Source: JBDHZU01 sp039812085 | GTDB lineage: Bacteria; Actinomycetota; Actinomycetes; S36-B12; UBA10799 | DNA: 16,406 bases | Direction of reading: 5' to 3' | Assembly: GCA_039812085.1 (NCBI GenBank) | Contig: JBDHZU010000031.1 | Location: 1-16,406 of the forward strand | Part shown: positions 7,188 through 13,646 of the stretch, one piece after another | Layout of the letters: each line of letters opens with the position of its first letter | How positions within the stretch are numbered: the stretch's first letter is position 1 | Made by a program: the position numbers and the translations under genes | Notes under the pieces: model-generated | What the model was told of the DNA's origin: nothing | Seen by the model: the letters and a program-made list of their open reading frames with translations, nothing else | The model's database searches: none

Positions 7188-7970
7188 TTACGGGCTGACT
7201 CTGCCTGCAGCCAAGAATGCCGAGTAGGTCAGCGGCATGAGTTCGGCAAAGTGTGCCTCCATGCCTTCCGCCACCATTTCGATCTCGCGCTGCGGGAAGC
7301 TCGGGAACCGTGAGTCCGCCGCCTTGGTGCGCAGAGACAGGAAGCTCATCAGTGACCGGGCGTTGCAGGTGGCGTACATCGTGGAGTACGTGGCAACGGG
7401 AAGGACGCCGCGTGCGACTTCGCGCGCGATTCCGGCTTCCAGCATTTCTTGGTATGCCTCGTATGACGTGCGGCACGCGTTCTTGGTGGCTTGCGTGACG
7501 ATGGCTGACTGCTCAGGTGTGCCGGGCACGAACTCGTAGTGACCTGCCTTGCCTTGTTGAATCAGATTGCGTTCAGCAGCAGGGACGTAGAACACCGGTT
7601 GCAACTCGCGGTAACGGCCGGATTCTTCGTTGTATGACCAACCCACACGGTGACGATGGAACTCGCGGAACACAAAGATGGGGGCGGAGATAAGGAACGT
7701 CATCGAGTTGTGCTCGAACGGGGTGCCATGGCGATTCTTCAACAGGTAGTTGATCAGGCCTTTGCTAGCGGCAGGGTCCTTATCGATCTCTTCGATTGAC
7801 TTCTCGCCTGCGGTTGACACTCGCGCGGACCAAATGACATCGCTATCGGAAGCAGCCGATCGAACCAGTTCCACGGTGACATCAGAACGGAATCGAATCC
7901 CGTCTTCGGTGATGTCCACGGTGTTGTCAGTGGTCACGGTGTCCAATCCGCTCAGTGCGCCAGTTGTCAT
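7188..7970 (-). CDS. thyX: Flavin-dependent thymidylate synthase ThyX
   Basis: This encodes 260 residues from the ATG at 7968-7970, which has GGGGAGAG about 8 nt upstream on its strand. An in-frame start at 8087 would add 39 residues atypical of the family. ThyX converts dUMP to dTMP using methylenetetrahydrofolate, FAD and NADPH. The signature RHR (106-108), with SYNEESGR following (S117, R119), is the diagnostic ThyX motif, and the context FVFREFHRHRVGWSYNEESG is typically actinobacterial. The C-terminal YATCNARSLMSFLSLR stretch matches the nucleotide-binding part. In M. tuberculosis thyX precedes dapA and rnj in the same direction. Here it points away from dapA and is separated from it by the B12-regulated pair, so the region has been rearranged. 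Assignment is secure. Confidence 0.95.
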   Translation of the reverse strand: MTTGALSGLDTVTTDNTVDITEDGIRFRSDVTVELVRSAASDSDVIWSARVSTAGEKSIEEIDKDPAASKGLINYLLKNRHGTPFEHNSMTFLISAPIFVFREFHRHRVGWSYNEESGRYRELQPVFYVPAAERNLIQQGKAGHYEFVPGTPEQSAIVTQATKNACRTSYEAYQEMLEAGIAREVARGVLPVATYSTMYATCNARSLMSFLSLRTKAADSRFPSFPQREIEMVAEGMEAHFAELMPLTYSAFLAAGRVSP

Positions 7971-8037
7971 TGCTCGTTCTCTCCCCACGGTTGCTCCGCA
8001 CGACTGTACGTCGGTGTTGCGGTCTAGGTGCTCATTC

Positions 8038-8049
8038 ACTCGATCGAGT
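8038..8049. promoter_or_regulatory. 12-bp palindrome in the thyX/riboswitch divergent region
   Basis: ACTCGATCGAGT is a perfect palindrome lying between the thyX start (7970) and the riboswitch (from 8120). A TANNNT hexamer (TAGCGT, 8057-8062, plus strand) a few bases away could be the -10 of the riboswitch transcript, but no good -35 is seen. On the minus strand TACAGT (8003-8008) is a possible thyX -10. The palindrome might be an operator; this is weak evidence. Confidence 0.3.
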
Positions 8050-8119
8050 CGCGTGTTAGCGTCTTTGCATCTGATTGGTGGGGTCAATCGATCTTCTCAA
8101 TTCAGACGTCAATTGTTCT

Positions 8120-8250
8120 CTCAACGGGGAAGCCGGTCAAAGTCCGGCACTGACCCGCAGCCGTAGGTTGATCGCGTAAAAGCGTTCGACAAGTCGGAAT
8201 GCCGTTGAGGTAACCAGCGACTCATTACCCGTCGAGGCTGCGGTGGAGTC
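8120..8250 (+). ncRNA. Cobalamin (B12) riboswitch, compact type
   Basis: The conserved core GGGGAAGCCGGTCAAAGTCC (8126-8145) followed by CACTGACCCGCAGCCGTA is the cobalamin-riboswitch signature. The B12 box AAGTCGGAATGCC is at 8191-8203. The fold can be read off directly. P1 is CTCAAC (8120-8125) with GTTGAG (8204-8209). P3 is GGG with CCC near 8127 and 8154. P4 is GCCGG (8132-8136) with CCGGC (8144-8148). P6 is GTTGATCGC (8167-8175) with GCGTTCGAC (8182-8190), allowing one wobble and one mismatch. A P13-like hairpin is formed by GACTC (8219-8223) with GAGTC (8246-8250) and ACC (8227-8229) with GGT (8242-8244). Its loop GGCTGC (8236-8241) is complementary to GCAGCC (8157-8162) of the core, as expected for the ligand-stabilised kissing loop. 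The short aptamer and GGAATGCC box resemble class II cobalamin riboswitches. It should lower expression of the downstream pair when corrinoid is abundant. Confidence 0.93.
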
Positions 8251-8259
8251 CGGAACGTT

Positions 8260-8319
8260 GGCTACCACTGCGTGGTGCCAGACGTGTCGGTTCTGTTCCG
8301 TGGGCGCTGAACCGAAAGG
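8260..8319 (+). promoter_or_regulatory. Probable riboswitch expression platform and ribosome binding site
   Basis: Two hairpins lie between the aptamer and the start codon. The first is GGC(T)ACCAC (8260-8268) with GTGGTGCC (8272-8279). The second is TCGGTTC (8287-8293) with GAACCGA (8309-8315). The 3' arm of the second covers the first two bases of the Shine-Dalgarno GAAAGG (8314-8319), which lies 9 nt before the GTG start at 8329. No T-run follows either hairpin, so control of translation initiation is more likely than termination. Confidence 0.5.
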
Positions 8320-8328
8320 CACGACATC

Positions 8329-10032
8329 GTGCAATCTGCAATGAAAACCCTCGCCGCTAGTGCGGTATTCGCAACCACTCTTGGTGGCCTAACCCTGACC
8401 AGTGCGGTTTCTGCCGGAGCGGCAACCACGACCGGAAATGGCCCAGCCGCCGCTGCCTGGCTTGCTGATCAGTTTCACAACGGTCACTTGTCCAGTAACG
8501 ACAGCGATCAGAACGCTGCTGACTGGGGTCTCACCCTGGATGGCATCCTCGCGTTGACTGCGGCCAAAGCCGATCAGAAGGTTGCGGCAACTGCCACAGA
8601 CGCGGTAGCTGCACATGTGAATGACTACATCACTGGGACGACGGTTGCTGTCGACCAAGCGGGTCACCTCGGAGCTGGACAGATCGCCAAAGCCATGCTT
8701 GCGGCGCAAGGGCAGGGTCGTAGCATCACTAACTTCGGCGGAGCCAATCTCAGTGAGCAACTCGATTCACTGCGTGTCACGGCTGAAGGCGCCCAGCAAG
8801 GTCGTTACCGAGACACACTGGCGGTTGGTGATTACACCGGTGCGTTGACTCAATCCTTGGCCGTACTAGCCACCACTCGAGCGGGAACTGTTTCTCCAGA
8901 CTCGGTGACATGGTTGGTCAATGCGCAGTGTGGCGATGGTGGATTTAGCTATGGCGTCAGTGAAGACACCGGGGCAGGGTGCGCGGATCCTTGGGATTCC
9001 TCGCAAGTAGATGTCACTGCGATGGCTGTTCAAGCATTGGCAAGTTCGGCGGTATCGGACGTGCCCGGTGTCACTGAGGCGCTTGCAAAAGCGACGTCCT
9101 ACCTCGCGGATGCGCAACATGCGGACGGGTCGTTTTCTGATGGTGGGACCGATGACACCTCGTACTTCGGGCCGAATGCGAACTCAACTGGTCTGGCTGC
9201 TGCAGCTCTTCGATTAGTAGGTCAACCGGCTCGTGCTGATCAGGCGGCGAACTGGCTGGGTGCGCATCAACTGACCTGTGCAAATGCGGCAACGGGTAAA
9301 GCTGCTTCCAACCGTGGTGCCCTGCTGTTTAACGATGCCGCTCGAACCAGTGCACTAGCAGGTGAATTGCCACTAAGCCAAACCGTCCGAGCGACTGCTC
9401 AAGGCATCCTGGGCCTGGCTGGTTCCTCGTCGTTTGTTGCGGCATCTAGTGCAGGAGCGCAAGCTGATACTCCCCGCCTAACCTGTGCATCTCCGAAGGT
9501 GGTCACTGTTCCCAAGGCGGTCCGCATTACCCAGTACACGGTGAATGCTCAGGCCACCAGTAGCACCGTGCGATTCAGCCCGGTATCGACGGGTAATGCA
9601 GCAGCAACCTCCTACCGAGTACGTGTGGCAACGGTGGGTAAGTCGTGGGGCGTATGGAAGTCGCTGTCGGCGAAGACCACATCGTTCACCGTCAGCTTGC
9701 CGAAGGCGGGACGTTCCGTTCAGTTCGTAGCTGTCAATTCTGCTGGTACCTCATCAGCTGCTGTGGTGCAGATCAAGGCCAAGCGAACAGGTAAGGCAAG
9801 CAGTTGCGCGGCCATCGGTGCAACCACCATCAAGCGTGCGGGAACTGGCTACTCGGTGTCCTACGCCAAGCGCTCTCGTTCATGCGCTTCGTACCGCAAA
9901 GCGACAACGGGTAAGTGGCACACCGTGCGTAAGGGCAGCAGCAAACTCTCGGTGTCTGCTGGCAATCACGCAGTACAGCTACGTTCGGGTCATCGGGTCA
10001 CCACATTGTGGTTGCGCCCCTTTGGCGGTTGA
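8329..10032 (+). CDS. Secreted alpha-alpha-toroid protein, transcobalamin alpha-domain-like, B12-regulated
   Basis: This encodes 567 residues. The GTG at 8329 is preferred because GAAAGG lies 9 nt upstream; the in-frame ATG at 8341 is 21 nt away. A signal peptide (about 1-32, ending SAVSAGAA) exports it. Residues about 37-370 contain repeats of the terpenoid-cyclase/prenyltransferase toroid type: WLVNAQCGDGGFSYG then VDVTAMAVQAL, and YLADAQHADGSFSDGG then NSTGLAAAAL. The same fold forms the alpha domain of transcobalamin and intrinsic factor. The DXDD-type catalytic motif of cyclases is not seen. Residues about 395-485 look like a fibronectin-III-type beta domain, followed by a basic C-tail. 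All six cysteines (201, 218, 317, 386, 493, 519) are in the exported part and could form three disulfides. Because a cobalamin riboswitch precedes it and a DUF4430-like gene follows 1 nt later, corrinoid binding outside the cell is the best inference. Automatic annotation would probably call it a prenyltransferase/squalene oxidase repeat protein. Confidence 0.82.
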   Translation: MQSAMKTLAASAVFATTLGGLTLTSAVSAGAATTTGNGPAAAAWLADQFHNGHLSSNDSDQNAADWGLTLDGILALTAAKADQKVAATATDAVAAHVNDYITGTTVAVDQAGHLGAGQIAKAMLAAQGQGRSITNFGGANLSEQLDSLRVTAEGAQQGRYRDTLAVGDYTGALTQSLAVLATTRAGTVSPDSVTWLVNAQCGDGGFSYGVSEDTGAGCADPWDSSQVDVTAMAVQALASSAVSDVPGVTEALAKATSYLADAQHADGSFSDGGTDDTSYFGPNANSTGLAAAALRLVGQPARADQAANWLGAHQLTCANAATGKAASNRGALLFNDAARTSALAGELPLSQTVRATAQGILGLAGSSSFVAASSAGAQADTPRLTCASPKVVTVPKAVRITQYTVNAQATSSTVRFSPVSTGNAAATSYRVRVATVGKSWGVWKSLSAKTTSFTVSLPKAGRSVQFVAVNSAGTSSAAVVQIKAKRTGKASSCAAIGATTIKRAGTGYSVSYAKRSRSCASYRKATTGKWHTVRKGSSKLSVSAGNHAVQLRSGHRVTTLWLRPFGG

Positions 10033-10033
10033 G

Positions 10034-10918
10034 ATGAAGCGATCTGTGGCGATTGGCTGTGTGCTGTCTTTCGCCATCGTTGGGCTGGGGGCAGTCGAGT
10101 CCCCAGCCCAGGCAGACGCCTGCGGAACGACCAACGGCGTTACCGTCATCGTGGATTCGACGTCACTGCCGGGCGGATCTGCCACGAGTAGTTGTGCACC
10201 TGGTTCGCCGTCTAGTGGGCTTGCGGCCCTGACCTCAGCGGGTTATTCCATCGCGATGGTCGCCACTCAATCCGGGGCTATCTGTCGGATTAACGACTTG
10301 CCGAAGCCGAGCGACCAATCTTGTATCAACATGCCGCCAGCTGATGGTTACTGGGCTTACTTCCGCGCCTCACGCGGAGGAAGCTGGACGTACAGCAATC
10401 TCGGCGCGGCCACTAAACCGGCAGTGGTGGAAGGTTGGGCATTCCAAACCAGTCGAAAACTGCGTCTGCCTGCGGTCGCAGTCCCTGCCGCGTTCCCCAA
10501 GGATGCTTCGCCGAGTACTCCATCGAAGACCCCCACCAAGCCCAGCAACACGGGCACGTCAACTGGATCGGGTTCGCCATCGGCGACAGGCGGGACGAGT
10601 ACCGGATCAAGCACGACTTCTCCATCGGGCAGCAGCGGATCGAGCGCTGGCAACGGCGGTGCTTCTGCTCAGGGATCGACACCGTCGCCCAGTGATCCAT
10701 CCACGACGAGTTCCGGGACGACCTCGCCGTCCACGTCTGCTGATGGCACCCCGGTGGTGGCGGCACCGTCGATCGATGCCCAAGCAGTTGCTGCTACTCA
10801 GTCGTCCACAGATTCGCCAAAGCGTTCGAGTCTCATGCTGTGGCTGGGTCTTGCCGTCGTCGCATTGCTCCTGATTGCCACCGTTGTCGTGGAGATTCGT
10901 CGAAGACAACAGTCCTGA
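10034..10918 (+). CDS. Membrane-tethered DUF4430-like protein, transcobalamin beta-domain-like
   Basis: This encodes 294 residues. The ATG at 10034 follows the TGA of the preceding gene (10030-10032) by 1 nt and begins a good signal peptide (MKRSVAIGCVLSFAIVGLGA, cleavage near 27-29). The frame stays open to 9818, but that part overlaps the upstream gene. Residues about 30-138 form a compact domain ending in DGYWAYFRASRGGSWTYSN and VEGWAF, the pattern of actinobacterial DUF4430-like domains, related to the small C-terminal domain of transcobalamin. Its four cysteines (30, 54, 84, 97) could make two disulfides. Residues about 158-262 are a Ser/Thr/Gly/Pro-rich flexible stalk. A transmembrane helix (about 268-287) and the basic tail EIRRRQQS follow; there is no LPXTG motif. 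It should stand on the outer face of the membrane with its partner, the toroid protein. dapA follows 20 nt later. Confidence 0.8.
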   Translation: MKRSVAIGCVLSFAIVGLGAVESPAQADACGTTNGVTVIVDSTSLPGGSATSSCAPGSPSSGLAALTSAGYSIAMVATQSGAICRINDLPKPSDQSCINMPPADGYWAYFRASRGGSWTYSNLGAATKPAVVEGWAFQTSRKLRLPAVAVPAAFPKDASPSTPSKTPTKPSNTGTSTGSGSPSATGGTSTGSSTTSPSGSSGSSAGNGGASAQGSTPSPSDPSTTSSGTTSPSTSADGTPVVAAPSIDAQAVAATQSSTDSPKRSSLMLWLGLAVVALLLIATVVVEIRRRQQS

Positions 10919-10924
10919 CGTGAG

Positions 10925-10938
10925 TAGGCTGGGTTGCT
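10925..10938 (+). promoter_or_regulatory. Predicted leaderless promoter of dapA
   Basis: TAGGCT (10925-10930) matches the actinobacterial -10 consensus TANNNT and ends 8 nt before the dapA ATG, so transcription would begin at or next to the start codon. No Shine-Dalgarno is present in the 20-nt gap. A convincing -35 is not visible. Confidence 0.6.
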
Positions 10939-11841
10939 ATGAGCGACCTGGCACCGACCCCGTTCGGAACCATTGCCACTGCGATGGTGACCCCAATGCA
11001 TCCCGACGGGTCAGTCGATTACGACGGAGCAGTCAAGCTCGCTGATCACTTGGTCAACCTGGGAAATGACGGGCTGGTCGTGAACGGCACGACGGGAGAA
11101 GCTCCCACCACGACTGATGAGGAGAAGCGGACCCTCGTCAAGGCGATCGTGGATGCCGTGGGTAGTCGGGCCATCGTGACGGCAGGTGTCGGTACTAATG
11201 ACACGCGGCATTCGATCGAACTTGCTCAACAAGCTGTTGCCGCAGGTGCACATGCCCTGTTGGCAGTTGCCCCGTACTACAACAAGCCACCGCAAGCGGG
11301 AATTGTCGCCCACTTCCAGGCGCTGGCCGATTCGTCGGAATTGCCCGTGATGCTCTATGACATTCCGGGGCGGTCCGGGGTGGCGCTTGAAGCGGACACG
11401 CTTATTCAGCTAGCCGAACATCCGCAGATTGCTGCCGTTAAGGACGCAAAGGGAGACCTTGAATCGGTCGTGGACATCAAGCGTCAAACCGATCTGTTGT
11501 GGTTCAGCGGCGATGACGGTTTGAACCTTCCGTTCTTGTCTGTTGGTGCGAGTGGATTCGTCTCTGTCACCGGCCACCTTGTCGCTGACCGACTTCGCCA
11601 ACTCGCCGACGCCTTTTGGGCCGGGAACTATGGCGAGGCCGTCGCGATCAACGAAGCATTGCAACCAGTGAGCACCGGGATCTTCCGTACCCAGGGCGCG
11701 ATCCTGGCCAAGGCAGCCCTTAACGAATTGGGACTGCCCGCTGGGCCAATGCGGTTGCCGCTGGTTGATGCCACACCTGAGCAGGTCGCCCAACTGCGGG
11801 TAGATCTGGCTGAGGGCGGCGTTGCTGGGTTCACGAAGTGA
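10939..11841 (+). CDS. dapA: 4-hydroxy-tetrahydrodipicolinate synthase
   Basis: This encodes 300 residues, the usual length. DapA condenses pyruvate with aspartate semialdehyde, the first committed step to diaminopimelate and lysine in the cytoplasm. The family residues are all visible: GTTGE (50-54), PYYNKP (112-117), the proton-relay Tyr140 in MLYDIPGRSG with Arg145 binding the semialdehyde, and the Schiff-base Lys168 in AAVKDAKGD. The start has no Shine-Dalgarno but has a leaderless -10 upstream. The stop overlaps the start of rnj (GTGA), an arrangement also seen for dapA-rnj in mycobacteria. The gene lies 20 nt behind the B12-regulated pair on the same strand, so some transcripts may read through. 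Assignment is secure. Confidence 0.96.
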   Translation: MSDLAPTPFGTIATAMVTPMHPDGSVDYDGAVKLADHLVNLGNDGLVVNGTTGEAPTTTDEEKRTLVKAIVDAVGSRAIVTAGVGTNDTRHSIELAQQAVAAGAHALLAVAPYYNKPPQAGIVAHFQALADSSELPVMLYDIPGRSGVALEADTLIQLAEHPQIAAVKDAKGDLESVVDIKRQTDLLWFSGDDGLNLPFLSVGASGFVSVTGHLVADRLRQLADAFWAGNYGEAVAINEALQPVSTGIFRTQGAILAKAALNELGLPAGPMRLPLVDATPEQVAQLRVDLAEGGVAGFTK

Positions 11842-13574
11842 CGATGACGAATACTGAGGCGGCTGCTGAGGTAGTGCAGGCGACGGGATTGATGCCGGTC
11901 GCTAGTGAGCTTGGTCCACCACCGCCAGCGGCAGGGGGAACTCTGCGGATCGTCGCGCTGGGTGGTCTGGGTGAAGTTGGTCGGAATATGACCACCTTCG
12001 AACAGGATGGTCGACTGCTCATCGTTGACTGTGGCGTCTTGTTCCCCGAGGAATCCCAACCAGGTGTGGATCTGATCCTGCCTGACTTCAGCTACCTCGA
12101 TGGCCGCTACGACGACATCGAAGCGATCGTGCTCACTCACGCACATGAAGACCACATTGGTGCCGTGCCCTACCTGCTGCGTCATCGGCAAGACATTCCG
12201 ATTCTCGGCTCCACGCTCACGTTGGCGTTGCTCGCTGCCAAGCTCAAAGAGCACCGGATCAAAGCAGAACTCATTGAGGTCGCAGACAACGAACAGCAAG
12301 TCCGGGGACCGTTCGAATTGGAGTTCATCGCGGTCAACCATTCGATTCCTGACGCGATGGCTGTGGTTATCACTACTCGCGCGGGCAACGTGCTGCACAC
12401 CGGTGACTTCAAGATGGATCAACTGCCACTGGATGGTCGGCTCACTGACTTGAATGCGTTCGCTCGCATCGGAGATCGCGGCCTGGATCTGCTGTTGGTG
12501 GATTCGACGAACGCTGAGGTAGCGGGTTTCGTCACTCCGGAACGTCGCATTGCTCCCGTGATCGACGAGGTGTTCAGTCGAGCACCAGGACGAGTGATCG
12601 TTGCTTGCTTTGCCTCACACATCCATCGGGTGCAACAGGTCATCGATACCGCTGCTCGTCATGGACGCAGAGTCGCGCTGGTGGGGCGATCCATGTTGCG
12701 CACCATGACCGTCGCCCGAGACCTGGGGTACTTGCACGTCCCACCCGGAATTCTGATCAATCTGGATGATCTCGATGGTGTTCCCGATGAAGAGGTCGTG
12801 CTTATTTGCACGGGCTCGCAGGGTGAACCAATGGCTGTCTTATCCCGGATTGCCTCAAGGGATCACCGGATTCGGATCCACGAACAAGACACCGTCATCT
12901 TCGCGTCTTCCACCATCCCGGGTAATGAAGCATCCATCAGTCGTGTGATCAACGGGTTGTCTCGTTGGGGTGCCGATGTCGTTCATACCGGCAAGGCGCT
13001 CGTCCATGTGTCTGGACATGCCTCGGCCGGTGAGCTGTTGTACGTCTACAACATTTTGTCGCCGACGAATGTCATGCCGGTTCACGGCGAGGTACGGCAT
13101 TTGATTGCGAACCGAGAGTTGGCGATCTCGACCGGAATCGCTGCCGAGCGAGTGGTGCTCGCTGACGACGGCACAGTCGTGGATCTGGTCGACGGAGTAG
13201 CCAGCATCGTCGGACACGTGCCAGTGCGGCACGTATTTGTGGATGGTTCAACGGTCGGCGAACTCATTGACGATTCGGTGAAGGATCGTCAGATCTTGTC
13301 TGAGGAAGGCTTCATCAGTATTTTCGCCGCGGTGGACATCGTGGATGGGAAGGTCGTCGCTGGTCCTGAGATGCATTCCCGAGGCTTTGCCGAATCCGAC
13401 GATGTATTCAACAGTGTGCTGCCAGAAGTCACTGCTCGCTTGGAACAACTGCTCGGCGAAGGCGTGACCGATACTCATCAGTTGCAGCAGGCGGTGCGAC
13501 GTGTGGTTGGTCGTTGGGTCAACCGGCAGCATCGCCGCCGACCGATGATCGTGCCGGTTGTGGTGGAAGCCTGA
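11838..13574 (+). CDS. rnj: Ribonuclease J
   Basis: This encodes 578 residues from a GTG that overlaps the dapA TGA by 4 nt, implying coupled translation; an ATG two codons later (11844) is a possible alternative. RNase J is a metallo-beta-lactamase/beta-CASP nuclease with endonuclease and 5'-3' exonuclease activity in rRNA processing and mRNA decay. The zinc motif HAHEDH (101-106) is intact. DSTNAE, TGSQGEP, the beta-CASP motif HVSGHAS (from 390) and PVHGE (His416) follow in order. The C-terminal domain ends in WVNRQHRRRPMIVPVV. The first 33 residues form a low-complexity extension before the beta-lactamase fold. Length is close to that of the mycobacterial enzyme. Assignment is secure. Confidence 0.96.
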   Translation: MTMTNTEAAAEVVQATGLMPVASELGPPPPAAGGTLRIVALGGLGEVGRNMTTFEQDGRLLIVDCGVLFPEESQPGVDLILPDFSYLDGRYDDIEAIVLTHAHEDHIGAVPYLLRHRQDIPILGSTLTLALLAAKLKEHRIKAELIEVADNEQQVRGPFELEFIAVNHSIPDAMAVVITTRAGNVLHTGDFKMDQLPLDGRLTDLNAFARIGDRGLDLLLVDSTNAEVAGFVTPERRIAPVIDEVFSRAPGRVIVACFASHIHRVQQVIDTAARHGRRVALVGRSMLRTMTVARDLGYLHVPPGILINLDDLDGVPDEEVVLICTGSQGEPMAVLSRIASRDHRIRIHEQDTVIFASSTIPGNEASISRVINGLSRWGADVVHTGKALVHVSGHASAGELLYVYNILSPTNVMPVHGEVRHLIANRELAISTGIAAERVVLADDGTVVDLVDGVASIVGHVPVRHVFVDGSTVGELIDDSVKDRQILSEEGFISIFAAVDIVDGKVVAGPEMHSRGFAESDDVFNSVLPEVTARLEQLLGEGVTDTHQLQQAVRRVVGRWVNRQHRRRPMIVPVVVEA

Positions 13575-13586
13575 GCTGACCGGACA

Positions 13587-13602
13587 TCGCGACACGCCGC
13601 GA
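13587..13602 (+). terminator. Short hairpin after rnj
   Basis: TCGCG (13587-13591) and CGCGA (13598-13602) form a 5-bp stem with a 6-nt loop, 13 nt after the rnj stop. No T-run follows. It may be a weak terminator or chance in GC-rich sequence. Confidence 0.25.
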
Positions 13603-13633
13603 TTCACCGGCAAACCAAGGCCTTGCGCGCAGT

Positions 13634-13646
13634 TAGGCTCGCGCCC
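13634..13646 (+). promoter_or_regulatory. Predicted leaderless promoter of ftsK
   Basis: TAGGCT (13634-13639) is followed by exactly 7 nt and then the ATG at 13647. This is the classic actinobacterial spacing for a transcript that begins on the start codon. No Shine-Dalgarno precedes this ATG, which supports the choice of start. A clear -35 is not seen. Confidence 0.7.

Noticed and set aside
7971..8087. 39-residue N-terminal extension of ThyX
   Set aside because: A good Shine-Dalgarno lies before the ATG at 7970, and the extension is not typical of ThyX.
8329..10032. Active terpene cyclase or prenyltransferase
   Set aside because: The protein is exported, I see no DXDD or other catalytic motif, and it is preceded by a B12 riboswitch and followed by a DUF4430-like gene. 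The toroid fold is better explained as a ligand-binding scaffold.
9818..10033. Upstream extension of the DUF4430-like gene to an ATG at 9818
   Set aside because: The added part overlaps the end of the toroid gene and would bury the clear signal peptide beginning at 10034.
10505..10760. Simple-sequence-like DNA that could be read as a tandem repeat
   Set aside because: It encodes a Ser/Thr/Gly/Pro-rich stalk with irregular units. I see no fixed repeat period and no CRISPR-like spacing.
11628..12422. 264-codon minus-strand open frame across the dapA-rnj junction
   Set aside because: It overlaps two secure genes and has no family features and no ribosome binding site that stands out.
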